Positions 1 through 8,344 of a stretch of DNA of 59,712 nucleotides are shown here, piece after piece. Positions within the stretch are counted from its first letter, which is position 1, and each line of letters starts with the position of its first letter. Made by a program: the position numbers and the translations under genes. The notes beneath the pieces are model-generated. The model did not search any database. It was not told the origin of the DNA and was given only the letters and a program-made list of their open reading frames with translations. This DNA is from Bradyrhizobium sp. BR13661 (GTDB lineage Bacteria; Pseudomonadota; Alphaproteobacteria; Rhizobiales; Xanthobacteraceae). The DNA lies in NCBI RefSeq assembly GCF_029892425.1, contig NZ_JARXWB010000043.1, positions 1 to 59,712 of the forward strand. The letters are read 5' to 3'.

Positions 1-700
1 GAAGGCCAGGGCCAAACTCGGCCGCGCCTATCCAAAAGTCCCGGCTAAACCGACGAAAAAACAAAGAGTCAAAACCTCTGTGCAGAGGTACTAGTCCAGC
101 ATGGCAAAGCCGAGCGAACCCGCCATAAATGCAAAGAAGCCGATCTGCGGCGCGAATCCCGCCGAGTCGGGAGGTCGCCATCTGCTCGGGTAGGCAATTG
201 CGGCCAGAGTCAAGCCGGCCATCAAGTCACTGGGCAGGAGGCCAACACGATAACGCGCCAGCGATTGGAAAAGCCGCCAGGACGCCTCGGCCGCTCCATC
301 CAGGGCCTTCAGTCAGAATCCCTCTTTGATTGCCTATTCCATAATAGGATTGCTCCATTTCCGGGCCTGTTTGGACACCCATAACCGACAGCTCTTATTC
401 AAGTCGAAACATGTCCCGCATGCGGTCCCGCACGATTGGGCCTCTAAGCAGGCCCCCAGGATCGGCTACGGCCGCGCTGCCGCGGGCAGGACCAGAACCA
501 CCTTCATGCCGGAAGGAGCCCGCACAGTATTGCTTCCGGTTAGAACGGCGTGCATTTCTTTGACCGAGAGGTTCCTTTCATCTTGGGGAGAGGTTCGCAG
601 CGCACCGCATCTTTGATCCGGGGCCGGAAGAGAAGTCCGTCTCTTCTTCGCCCCTGCAGCCTCCTCCTCTCCCAGATCAGAGGCCGCAATTTCAAACGGA
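1..700. other. No supported gene
   Basis: Nothing convincing is seen. A plus-strand frame is open from base 2 to a TAG at 92-94 and ends in a Lys/Pro-rich stretch (AKLGRAYPKVPAKPTKKQ), so the first 94 bases may be the 3' end of a gene that starts outside the window. The remaining short frames on both strands show no recognisable motif and no clear ribosome binding site. Confidence 0.4.
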
Positions 701-1399
701 TTATTCGGCGAGCGGCTCAACGCTCCAGCCCGCGGCCGAAACTGTGGGCTCGAGGCTGAGCCGCCCAATCACCTGCTCCAGAACCGTATCGCTTGGCGCA
801 TGGGCGGTCAGGTGAGCATGCACCTCGACCCGGTCGTTGCCCTCGATGTCCGTGCTTTCGAGGTTGCGCAAGCTGAGTTGGCCCGTAGCCGCTCCCTGGA
901 GAAGCAGGGCACGAACATGGGCTTCTTCAGGGCTCCGGCAGACGATCCTGACTCGGTAACGAAAGTCGGTTTCCGCCTGCGCGATTGGCTGACGATTGAT
1001 CAGGCGTACGATCGGCCGTAGCAGCAGGTTGACCAGAATGACGAACGCTGCGGCAACGCTCGCATGCAACGGATGACCGGAGCCCGCCAACAGTCCGATC
1101 GCCGCCGAGCACCAGAGAGTGGCCGCGGTGTTCAGTCCGGTGACCTGCATACCCTCCCGAAAGATGATGCCGGCGCCGAGAAAGCCGATCCCGGAAACAA
1201 CTTGCGCCGCGACACGAGTGGGGCTCCCGTCTCCCGGGATCAGGCTCGCAAAAACCACAAAACTGGCGGCTCCAATCGCCACCAAAGTATTGGTACGAAG
1301 CCCGGCCATTCGCTGCCGCCACTGGCGCTCGAAACCGATACCGGCCCCGAGGAGCATTGCAACCGCCAGATTGATAAATGTCTCCTCAATCGATGCCAT
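701..1399 (-). CDS. mgtC: MgtC/SapB family membrane protein
   Basis: This 232-residue protein is of normal MgtC length. The N-terminal ~145 residues are hydrophobic and carry family signatures: LGAGIGFERQWR near residue 17, SGIGFLGAGIIFREG near 70 and GLNTAATLWCSAAIGLLAG near 88. The C-terminal ~80 residues are soluble and match the position of the ACT-like domain of MgtC. Known MgtC proteins help bacteria survive low Mg2+ or acid and modulate the F1Fo ATPase in pathogens; they are not themselves proven Mg2+ importers. Here it follows mntH on the same strand after 228 bases with a hairpin between, so it probably has its own promoter. Family assignment is firm; its role in this organism is inferred from the metal-transport neighbourhood. 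Confidence 0.92.
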   Translation of the reverse strand: MASIEETFINLAVAMLLGAGIGFERQWRQRMAGLRTNTLVAIGAASFVVFASLIPGDGSPTRVAAQVVSGIGFLGAGIIFREGMQVTGLNTAATLWCSAAIGLLAGSGHPLHASVAAAFVILVNLLLRPIVRLINRQPIAQAETDFRYRVRIVCRSPEEAHVRALLLQGAATGQLSLRNLESTDIEGNDRVEVHAHLTAHAPSDTVLEQVIGRLSLEPTVSAAGWSVEPLAE

Positions 1400-1506
1400 T
1401 TGGGCTTCCTCTGCTCGATGCTGGACGAATACCGTTTTCTTTGCCGACCACCTACATCTTGACGCCCCAAGGGCCTAACGCAAACTGGACGTGCAGAATC
1501 CGGCCT

Positions 1507-1520
1507 GCGCGATATCGCGC
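1507..1520. promoter_or_regulatory. Perfect 14-bp palindrome upstream of mgtC
   Basis: GCGCGATATCGCGC is a perfect palindrome about 108 bases upstream of the mgtC start codon, in the mntH-mgtC spacer. Its position suits an operator for a dimeric regulator of mgtC, but no known box of this sequence is recognised, and GC-rich palindromes arise by chance in such DNA. Confidence 0.3.
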
Positions 1521-1588
1521 GTAGCCAATACAAGGTCATGACGGCGCGAGCTGGGAAGCATCATTGGATTGCAGGGTAGAGATGATAA

Positions 1589-1620
1589 GTGCCAAACGAG
1601 CAAACATGCCTTGTTGGCAC
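1589..1620 (-). terminator. Possible stem-loop terminator after mntH
   Basis: The arms GTGCCAA (1589-1595) and TTGGCAC (1614-1620) pair perfectly around an 18-base loop and begin 8 bases after the mntH stop codon. There is no strong T-run, so termination is uncertain; it could also stabilise the mRNA end. Confidence 0.3.
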
Positions 1621-1627
1621 AGATCCG

Positions 1628-2947
1628 CTACGCGGCGAAACCGGGCATCGGCAGACCGAAGATTTGCAAGATGAAGAAGATGTTGAGCAGCAACACCAGC
1701 GCCGTCCCCAGCAGCGCCGCGAGGAAGGTCAGCCGGCTGTTGGCGAACTGACCCATGATGTCGCGCCGGCTGGTGAAGATCAGGAGCGAGATCATCGGCA
1801 GCGGCAGTGCGATCGAGAGCACGACTTGGCTGATGACAAGAGAGCTCGTTGCATTCGCTCCGACGGCGACCACGATAAATGCGGGCAGCATCGTGACCAG
1901 TCTGCGCACAACAATCGGGACGCGAAACCTGAGGAAGCCCTGCATAATCATCTGACCCGCCATCGTTCCTACGGTCGAACTCGAAATCCCGGAGGCGATG
2001 AGCGACAGCAGGAACACCGCCGCGGCGCCGATCCCGAGCAGCGGAGTCAGCGTGTGATAGGCGGTTTCGATTTCCTCGACGTCGGTATAGCCGGCATGGA
2101 ATGCGCCTGAAGCCATCATGACCATCGCGATGTTGACGAGGCCGGCTACCGCCAAGGCGATGATGACCTCCTGGTTGGAGAAGCGCAGAAGCTTGCGCCG
2201 CTCGGCGTCGTTATGAACCGGCGTACGGGCCTGCGTCAGGCCGGAATGAAGGTAGACCGCGTGCGGCATGACGGTGGCACCGATGATGCCGACCGATAGC
2301 AACAACGCCCCGCCGTCGGGAATCTGCGGCAGGACCAAATGGACCGCAGCCGCCGCCCAATCGACCGGGGCGATGAACAGTTCGACCACGTAGCAAAGGG
2401 CGATGACGCTGACCATGCCGCCGATGATCAGCTCGATCGGACGGAAGCCCGATCGCTCGAACATCAGCACGCCATAGGTGACGACCGCCGTGACCGCCAT
2501 TCCCGCCAGAAGCGGCACGTGAAACAGCAAAGATAGACCGATCGCGCCACCGAGAAATTCGGCGAGATCCGTCGCCATCGCGGCGATCTCGCTCGCCGCC
2601 CACATTGCCCACACGACCGGCTGCGGAAAGTGGTCCCGGCACATCTCCGCAAGATTGCGTCCGGTCACGATGCCGAGCTTGGCCGAAAGTGCCTGGAACA
2701 GCATTGCGATCAGGTTGGCGGCGAGCACGACCCACAGCAGAGCGTAACCATATTTCGCGCCGGCCTGGATATTGGTCGCGAAATTGCCGGGATCCATGTA
2801 GGCGATCGAAGCGATCACCGCGGGGCCGGCAAAGGCCAAATAGGCCCGCAAGCCGCTGTGCCTGCCCTCCAGCACCTGGCGCGCCGCAGATACGGTCCGC
2901 TCGGAAAGCGATCCCCGCGGGACGACGGTTTCTGTCACTCGGCTCAT
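1628..2947 (-). CDS. mntH: Nramp-family Mn2+/H+ symporter MntH
   Basis: This 439-residue inner-membrane protein imports Mn2+ (and Fe2+ less well) with protons. The canonical Nramp motifs are intact: DPGNFATNIQAGAKYGY in TM1 near residue 52 and GATVMPHAVYLHS in TM6 near residue 224, which hold the Asp, Asn and Met that bind the metal. The length and about 11 hydrophobic segments fit the family. The ATG at 2947 is the only sensible start. A palindrome resembling an MntR box lies 19 bases upstream of it, and mntR is divergent. Repression by Mn-loaded MntR is therefore likely; in Bradyrhizobium japonicum mntH is known to be under Mur control, so that is an alternative. Confidence 0.95.
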   Translation of the reverse strand: MSRVTETVVPRGSLSERTVSAARQVLEGRHSGLRAYLAFAGPAVIASIAYMDPGNFATNIQAGAKYGYALLWVVLAANLIAMLFQALSAKLGIVTGRNLAEMCRDHFPQPVVWAMWAASEIAAMATDLAEFLGGAIGLSLLFHVPLLAGMAVTAVVTYGVLMFERSGFRPIELIIGGMVSVIALCYVVELFIAPVDWAAAAVHLVLPQIPDGGALLLSVGIIGATVMPHAVYLHSGLTQARTPVHNDAERRKLLRFSNQEVIIALAVAGLVNIAMVMMASGAFHAGYTDVEEIETAYHTLTPLLGIGAAAVFLLSLIASGISSSTVGTMAGQMIMQGFLRFRVPIVVRRLVTMLPAFIVVAVGANATSSLVISQVVLSIALPLPMISLLIFTSRRDIMGQFANSRLTFLAALLGTALVLLLNIFFILQIFGLPMPGFAA

Positions 2948-2965
2948 GCAGCCCTTACATGAAAA

Positions 2966-2981
2966 TGTAGCTCAGGCTACG
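2966..2981. promoter_or_regulatory. Putative MntR operator 1 (mntH side)
   Basis: TGTAGCTCAGGCTACG is a near-perfect palindrome (arms TGTAGC/GCTACg around four bases) 19 bases before the mntH start. It resembles the E. coli MntR box with its ACATAGC/GCTATGT arms, and a second copy lies at 3022-3037. The closeness to the start codon would let a bound repressor block transcription of mntH. Confidence 0.65.
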
Positions 2982-3021
2982 AGTTGGGGAACGATTTGTA
3001 GATGTCAAGACAGTCCAAGGA

Positions 3022-3037
3022 TATAGCTTCTGCTACA
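3022..3037. promoter_or_regulatory. Putative MntR operator 2 (mntR side)
   Basis: TATAGCTTCTGCTACA repeats the same arm pattern as 2966-2981 (TATAGC/GCTACA around four bases), in AT-rich DNA likely to contain the divergent promoters. The centre-to-centre distance of 56 bases lets each site serve one gene, which would give coupled control of mntH and autoregulation of mntR. Confidence 0.6.
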
Positions 3038-3104
3038 TTTTTGACACGACGATCAAAATGTGTTCTCACTGAAGCGGAATCCTCAGCCCGTCAGGACCCG
3101 TGCC

Positions 3105-3572
3105 ATGGTGTCGCCGACATCAAATAAGGCGCGACAATCGAGAAAATTGCCCAGCGAGCTCATTCAGGCGCGTCGCTTCGGCAAGACCCGGTCGGCCCAA
3201 TCGACGGCCTTGTTTGAAGACTATGTGGAGCTGATCGCGGAGCTGTTGGCGGGTACGGGCGAGGCACGTCCGACCGACATCGCAAGACGCCTTGGCGTAT
3301 CGCACGCTACCGCAATCAAGACGATCTCTCGCCTGAAACGGGCGGGTCTGGCGACGTCGCGTCCGTATCGCGGGGTGTTCTTGACGGAAGAAGGGCGCTC
3401 CCTGGCCGAGCGCGTGCACGTTCGCCACAGGCTGGTCGTCGATCTGTTGCGCGCCGTGGGCGTTCCCACCGAATCCGCCGAGGCCGACGCCGAGGGCATC
3501 GAGCATCACGTGTCGGAAGTCACGTTGCGTGCATTCGCGCAGTTCCTGAAGGCCCGTCGCAGCAAGCGCTAG
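3105..3572 (+). CDS. mntR: DtxR-family manganese-responsive regulator MntR
   Basis: This is a 155-residue metalloregulator with an N-terminal winged helix (ARPTDIARRLGVSHATAIKT, about residues 52-71, then LKRAGLATSRPYRGVFLTEEG). A dimerisation and metal-binding part contains DAEGIEHHVSE near residue 130, the signature that distinguishes MntR from other DtxR proteins. Met at 3105 is chosen because the family usually starts close before the helix-turn-helix; a GTG at 3060 would add 15 residues. It is divergent from mntH with two palindromic boxes between. The expected action is that Mn2+-bound dimer represses mntH and perhaps the downstream Nramp and porin genes. Confidence 0.93.
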   Translation: MVSPTSNKARQSRKLPSELIQARRFGKTRSAQSTALFEDYVELIAELLAGTGEARPTDIARRLGVSHATAIKTISRLKRAGLATSRPYRGVFLTEEGRSLAERVHVRHRLVVDLLRAVGVPTESAEADAEGIEHHVSEVTLRAFAQFLKARRSKR

Positions 3573-4056
3573 CCGCTGCTCCTGCGGCAGGCGCCCCGTC
3601 TTTCACACGGAATGATCGCGGCCTCGCTTGTCGGGTGTTTTCGCCGGGACTCCCGCGCTTCCCCATATCGTGGCAGCCGCCCTGGCTTTGAGCTTGCGCC
3701 ACGGGCGACTTGTTCAACCGTTGTCCCGCGCAGGACCAGGATCGCGCGGCTGCTATTGCGAGCTATTACGAACATTTCAAATTCTTCAACCAAAACACAT
3801 ATTTCGGATTGACATCATCAAACTAGAGGCGCACTTGCGAAACATCACTTCGGGAGTCGCATCTCGGGTGAATCGCAACACAGAAAGAAACATGGGCAGT
3901 AGCAGCTTTGGCGTCGTGACCGCGTCTGCGCGATCGACGTCGCCGACATATCCGGTCCGCGGCCTTGAGGATCGTGTGAGAGGCTTAGCTCGAGCTTAGG
4001 CTCCTGTCTGCCGCTCGCCTCCGGCCGTTGACCCCAACGAAGATCGGAGGTGAGCG
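3573..4056. other. Long leader / intergenic region before the second metal-transport unit
   Basis: No gene is supported in these 484 bases. The stretch around 3770-3840 is AT-richer than its surroundings and contains TTGACA (about 3806-3812), so it may hold the promoter of the 4057 gene; no good -10 box was identified. I looked for yybP-ykoY (Mn2+) and M-box (Mg2+) riboswitch core sequences by eye and did not find them, but weakly conserved forms could be missed. Confidence 0.35.
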
Positions 4057-4356
4057 ATGTTCACGGCATTCGCTCTTTTTATACTCGCCTTCAAGGTGTT
4101 TCCGAGCCGCGTCAGCCTGCCGACGGCCCGCGAAGTGCCGCTGAACGCGACAGCTCCGCAGACGGCTCGCCGCCGTCCGCCGAGCCGCCGCCGGCTCATT
4201 TGCACCTGGGTGCCGGACGCACAGACCGGACGGCTTTCCTGCGTTTGGACCCACGAGCCTTCGCTTGGTGGTGGCGCGCGCCGGTCACCATCAGCGCCTG
4301 GAGCGTCGTGGGATCCTGGAGACGACGCCCCGCGGCGCCGCCTCGTTGCGGCCTGA
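4057..4356 (+). CDS. Small Cys/Trp protein upstream of Nramp (possible leader or accessory)
   Basis: The 99-residue frame starts at an ATG preceded by a very strong Shine-Dalgarno sequence (CGGAGGTGAG) with good spacing. It begins with a hydrophobic segment (FTAFALFILAF), then is rich in Pro and Arg, and contains a paired motif LICTWVPDAQTGRLSCVWTH near residues 52-71. This CxW...TGRLxCxW pattern resembles short hypothetical proteins in Bradyrhizobium, from memory. The third codon positions are GC-rich as in a real gene, at least up to the motif. It ends 98 bases before the Nramp gene, so it could be an independent small membrane protein or a translated leader controlling it. Function unknown. 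Confidence 0.55.
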   Translation: MFTAFALFILAFKVFPSRVSLPTAREVPLNATAPQTARRRPPSRRRLICTWVPDAQTGRLSCVWTHEPSLGGGARRSPSAPGASWDPGDDAPRRRLVAA

Positions 4357-4454
4357 TCACCCGAACGTCTGCGCTCCACTTGTGGAGCGTCGGTTTCGCA
4401 CCCCTTCCTTTTCCATCGAGCGCCCCGAGCGTTCAAATCAATCGCAGTGAGACG

Positions 4455-6092
4455 ATGATGAACATACACGTGCACACACCCGATGAGACCGAAACCGCGG
4501 TGCTCGACGAGGCCCATATCGGCCATATCCACGGCGCGCTCGGGACCATCTTGCACGGCGATGTCGGCCCCCGTACGACCTGGCGACATCGCCTGCAGAC
4601 GCTGCTCGCGATTCTAGGGCCCGGTCTCATCGTGATGGTCGGCGACAACGACGCTGGCGCGTTCGGAACCTATACGCAGGCGGGTCAGAACTATGGTACC
4701 GCGCTGCTATGGACGCTGGTGCTACTGATTCCGGTTCTCTACGTCAACCAGGAGATGGTGCTGCGTCTCGGCGCGGTAACCGGGGTCGGGCATGCCCGCC
4801 TGATCCTGGAGCGGTTCGGACGCTTCTGGGGCGCTTTTAGCGTCATCGATCTGTTTCTGCTCAATGCGCTGACCATCGTCACCGAGTTCATCGGCATTTC
4901 GCTTGGCCTGTCTTATCTTGGCCTGCCGAAGGAGCTCGGCGTTGCGCTTTCGGCGGTGGTGATCATGGGCGCCGCGAGCACGGGTAACTTCCGCCAGTTC
5001 GAGCGGTTCGCCCTGGTGCTGGTCGCGGGCAGCCTGGTCCTCGTTCCGATCGTCATCATGGTTCACCCGCCGATGACCGAGATCGTGCATAACCTGATCG
5101 TCCCGCAGTTCCCGCAGGGGGCCAAGCTCAGCGAGGTCATGCTGCTGATCATCGCCATCGTCGGCACGACGATCGCGCCCTGGCAGCTGTTCTTCCAGCA
5201 GAGCTACGTCATCGACAAACGTATCACGCCGCGCTTCATTCGCTATCAGCGAGCCGACCTGTGGATCGGGATCGTGCTGGTTATCGTCGGCGCAGTCGCC
5301 ATGATGGCGTTCACCGCCCAGGCGTTCACCGGGACGGCCGAATTCGGCCAGTTCAAGGATGCTGCCGCCGTATCCGCCGGTCTGGAGAAGTATGCCGGCC
5401 GGCTGCCGGGCGTGCTGTTTGCGATCGCGCTGATCGACGCGAGCATCATCGGCGCCGCGGCGGTCTCGCTGTCGACGGCCTACGCCATCGGCGACGTTCT
5501 CTCGCTCAGGCATTCCCTCCACCGCAAACCGAAGGACGCCAAAGGGTTTTATGCGGTCTACTGCGGCCTGATCGTGGTGGCGGCGGGCCTCGTCCTCAGC
5601 CCCGGCGCCCCGCTCGGTCTCCTCACAAACGCGGTCCAGACCCTAGCCGGCGTGCTGCTGCCGAGCGCCACGGTGTTTCTGCTGCTGCTGTGTAACGACA
5701 AGGCCGTGCTCGGCCCGTGGTGCAATGGACGCGGCATGAACCTGTTTACTGGAGCGGTCATCGCGGTGCTGGTGATGCTTTCCGTGGTTCTCACCTCCTC
5801 GGTCCTGTTCCCGGAGGCGACCGACGAGACCGTCATCCTGAGCCTTCTTGGCGGGGGCACCGTGCTCGCGCTCGTGGCAGCAGTAATGAGCGGGGCGCTC
5901 GGCCGAAAGCCGGCCGATTCGGCCAACCTGGCCGAGCGCGAACACTGGCGCATGCCGCCGCTCCATCGCCTCCCACCGGCGCGGCTCGCCGCCGGCAGCA
6001 AACTGTGGATGCTCGTCCTGCGCGGTTATCTGATCGTCGCCGCAGGGCTCGTCCTCGTGCGCATCGCCCAACTCGCCGTCTCGGCGGGTTGA
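4455..6092 (+). CDS. Non-canonical Nramp-related divalent metal transporter
   Basis: This 545-residue, about 11-TM protein is clearly in the Nramp superfamily (GPGLIVMVGDNDAGAFGTYT near residue 52; NQEMVLRLGAVTGVGHARLI near 97). The TM1 metal motif DPGN of MntH is replaced by DNDAG, and the TM6 MPH motif by TTIAPWQLFF. Loss of the methionine ligand is a feature of Nramp-related Mg2+ transporters, so Mg2+ (or Mn2+ with other selectivity) is a reasonable substrate guess. The Met at 4455 or 4458 is chosen; the frame is open further upstream, but that part overlaps the small gene at 4057 and does not look like Nramp. A porin gene follows on the same strand. Confidence 0.88.
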   Translation: MMNIHVHTPDETETAVLDEAHIGHIHGALGTILHGDVGPRTTWRHRLQTLLAILGPGLIVMVGDNDAGAFGTYTQAGQNYGTALLWTLVLLIPVLYVNQEMVLRLGAVTGVGHARLILERFGRFWGAFSVIDLFLLNALTIVTEFIGISLGLSYLGLPKELGVALSAVVIMGAASTGNFRQFERFALVLVAGSLVLVPIVIMVHPPMTEIVHNLIVPQFPQGAKLSEVMLLIIAIVGTTIAPWQLFFQQSYVIDKRITPRFIRYQRADLWIGIVLVIVGAVAMMAFTAQAFTGTAEFGQFKDAAAVSAGLEKYAGRLPGVLFAIALIDASIIGAAAVSLSTAYAIGDVLSLRHSLHRKPKDAKGFYAVYCGLIVVAAGLVLSPGAPLGLLTNAVQTLAGVLLPSATVFLLLLCNDKAVLGPWCNGRGMNLFTGAVIAVLVMLSVVLTSSVLFPEATDETVILSLLGGGTVLALVAAVMSGALGRKPADSANLAEREHWRMPPLHRLPPARLAAGSKLWMLVLRGYLIVAAGLVLVRIAQLAVSAG

Positions 6093-6136
6093 GCGACGGC
6101 CAACTTCGCTGGCCCGGTTCTTTGAAGGGGGGATCG

Positions 6137-6238
6137 ATGGACGAACACCCTAGCAGGCCTGCTGTCGCGGCAAGCGGCGCAGGCATTCCGATCTCATTCA
6201 ACCAACTAAAGAAACACACGTTCGTCGGGACGCAGTGA
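6137..6238 (+). CDS. Possible 33-residue peptide between Nramp and porin genes
   Basis: A short frame (MDEHPSRPAVAASGAGI... to GTQ) starts three bases after a GGGGGGA tract that would be a strong ribosome binding site. It lies 44 bases after the Nramp stop and 48 bases before the porin start. It has no hydrophobic segment. It may be a leader peptide or a chance frame; no homolog is recognised. Confidence 0.25.
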   Translation: MDEHPSRPAVAASGAGIPISFNQLKKHTFVGTQ

Positions 6239-6286
6239 ACGAGAAGCCTTGCGCTCTCGGCATGCGTCGAGCGCTGGGGCCAACCA

Positions 6287-8344
6287 ATGTCGTCGAAAGT
6301 CTCTAACGATATCACTGCCAATCACAAGATCAGCCGCCCCTTGGCGGTGTTTCGAGAAATCATCGCTGAAACAGTCGCTGTCGGAATTGCGCTTGGCGCT
6401 CTCTCCTGCGGAGATCGCGCTGCGGCGGCCGATGCGCCTGCGCTGCCGGCGAAAGCGCCTGTGGTGCCCCCTTATTATGATTGGAGCGGATGGTACGGTG
6501 GCGTGAACCTCGCTTACGGATGGGGAAGCGCGAAGTCCAATCCGTCTTTGCCCCCCTTCAAGTCGTCGGTCGGATCGCTCTTCGGCGGCCTGCAGCTCGG
6601 CTATAATCGTGAGTTGCCCTCCCGCGTGGTGCTCGGCGTGGAAACTGACTTGTCGTTCCCGAACTATCTCGACTTCGACGACATCATCTGGTCGGGCGTG
6701 AACGCAAATGGTCGCGTCACGGAGAAGGTCGATTATTACGGCAGCCTTCGTGGGCAGATCGGATACGCGCCAGCCCGATGGCTTATCTACGCGACCGCCG
6801 GGCTCGCCTACAGCCAAGGCCGTCTCACCGAGGATCCGTTTGATCCGGCGACCCAGAAGAAGATCGGTTTTCGCGCCGGCTGGGTGGCGGGCGCGGGCGT
6901 CGAGGCGCCCGTTGATGGCAACTGGACCGCTCGGATCGAGTATCTCTACAGCAATTTCGGCTCGTTGAACGTGATGCTGCCCTCGGGCACGAGCTACGGT
7001 TCGACCTTCGATCTGCACACGGTCAGGCTCGGCCTCAACCGCAAGCTCGGCGGTTCGGCCAAGGAACCGAGTGGCGCGGGCGACACGATCACCTCGCCCA
7101 TCTACTGGGAGATGCAGGGCCAGTCGACCTACATCCAGCAAGGCTATCCGGCATTTCGCTCGCCCTATTACAGCACCAACAGCTTCACCCCGGGGGCGCA
7201 GTCGCGAGAGACCTGGAGCAACAGCCTGTTCCTCGGCGTTAAGCTGTGGGACGGCGGCGAGTTCTACTATAATCCGGAATTGATCCAGGGATATGGCCTG
7301 AACGCGACGTTCGGCGCCGCCGGCTTCCCGAACGGCGAGGCCCAGAAGTCGAACTTCTCCTATCCTCATTACATCACCTCGCGCCTGTACCTGCGGCAGA
7401 CCTTCGGCCTCGGTGGTGAGCAGGAGACGGTCCAAAGTGACTACGGCCAGATGGCTGGGAAACGCGACGTCTCGCGCCTCACCTTCCAGATCGGCAAGTT
7501 CGCGGTGCATGACATGTTCGACAACAACACCTACGCTCAGGACCCGCGCACTCAATTCCTGAACTGGTCGATCTGGGCGGCCGGCGCGTTCGACTACCCC
7601 GGCGACATGGTCGGGCTGACCTACGGCGCGGCGGCGGAATTGAACCAGCAGGCATGGGCCGTGCGCGCCGGCTATTTCCTGGTTGTCGTCCATCCCAACA
7701 CCAATGACTTCGACATGGAGCTCGGGAAGCGCGGTGGCTATGTCGGAGAGTTCGAAACGCGTTATGAAGTCCTGTCGAGGCCGGGCAAGCTGCGCGTCAT
7801 CGGCTGGATGCATGACACGCTCTCGGGAGGATACCGCGACGCCTTGAATCTGGCGGCTGCAACGCCCGGGCTGGACCTCACTACCGCGATCGACCTGACC
7901 CAGCAGGGCCGGATCAAGTACGGCTATGTCTTTAATGTCGAGCAGGCGGTCACCGATGACATCGGCGTGTTCGGGCGCTGGAGCTGGAACAACGGCAAGA
8001 ACCAGATCTCGGCGTTTACCGATATCGACTCTAGCCTGTCTGGCGGCGTATCGATCAAAGGCACCTCGTGGGGCCGTCCCGAGGACACAGTCGGCCTGGC
8101 CGGGGCGGTCAACGAGATTTCCAAGGATCACCGCGACTTCCTTGCGGCCGGTGGCATGGGAATCCTGGTCGGCGACGGCCGCCTCAACTACCGGCCGGAG
8201 CGGATTCTGGAGACCTATTACACGGTGAAGGTTGCGAAGGACGCCACCTTCACCTTCGACTATCAGTTCCTGCAGAACCCCGCCTACAATGCCGATCGCG
8301 GACCAGTCTCGGTGTTGTCCGGCCGGGTTCACGCGCAGTTCTGA
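6287..8344 (+). CDS. Outer-membrane channel: Omp25-like barrel fused to OprB-type porin
   Basis: The 685-residue protein has a basic N-terminus and a signal peptide ending near AAAADAP (residue ~48). It then has an Omp25/Omp31-type barrel (YYDWSGWYGGVNLAYGWG, ending LHTVRLGLNRKLGG near residue 255), then a carbohydrate-porin OprB-like domain (from PIYWEMQGQSTYIQQGYPAF to the C-terminal GRVHAQF). The final Phe is typical of outer-membrane proteins. This two-barrel layout is common in Bradyrhizobium. Because it follows Mn/Mg transport genes, it may be the outer-membrane metal channel, comparable in role to MnoP of B. japonicum; that is inference. A sugar porin is the alternative. A long antisense frame over it is a shadow. 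Confidence 0.85.
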   Translation: MSSKVSNDITANHKISRPLAVFREIIAETVAVGIALGALSCGDRAAAADAPALPAKAPVVPPYYDWSGWYGGVNLAYGWGSAKSNPSLPPFKSSVGSLFGGLQLGYNRELPSRVVLGVETDLSFPNYLDFDDIIWSGVNANGRVTEKVDYYGSLRGQIGYAPARWLIYATAGLAYSQGRLTEDPFDPATQKKIGFRAGWVAGAGVEAPVDGNWTARIEYLYSNFGSLNVMLPSGTSYGSTFDLHTVRLGLNRKLGGSAKEPSGAGDTITSPIYWEMQGQSTYIQQGYPAFRSPYYSTNSFTPGAQSRETWSNSLFLGVKLWDGGEFYYNPELIQGYGLNATFGAAGFPNGEAQKSNFSYPHYITSRLYLRQTFGLGGEQETVQSDYGQMAGKRDVSRLTFQIGKFAVHDMFDNNTYAQDPRTQFLNWSIWAAGAFDYPGDMVGLTYGAAAELNQQAWAVRAGYFLVVVHPNTNDFDMELGKRGGYVGEFETRYEVLSRPGKLRVIGWMHDTLSGGYRDALNLAAATPGLDLTTAIDLTQQGRIKYGYVFNVEQAVTDDIGVFGRWSWNNGKNQISAFTDIDSSLSGGVSIKGTSWGRPEDTVGLAGAVNEISKDHRDFLAAGGMGILVGDGRLNYRPERILETYYTVKVAKDATFTFDYQFLQNPAYNADRGPVSVLSGRVHAQF

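Noticed and set aside
3960..4056. Possible Mn2+ (yybP-ykoY) or Mg2+ riboswitch
   Set aside because: The conserved core sequences were not found by eye. A covariance-model search would be decisive.
4050..4454. 135-codon N-terminal extension of the second Nramp frame
   Set aside because: It overlaps the better-supported small gene in another frame, lacks membrane segments or Nramp similarity, and has no good start context.
6206..8332. 708-codon minus-strand frame opposite the porin gene
   Set aside because: It is antisense to a gene with clear signal peptide and barrel motifs. The translation has no domain and the composition is typical of a shadow of GC-rich coding DNA.
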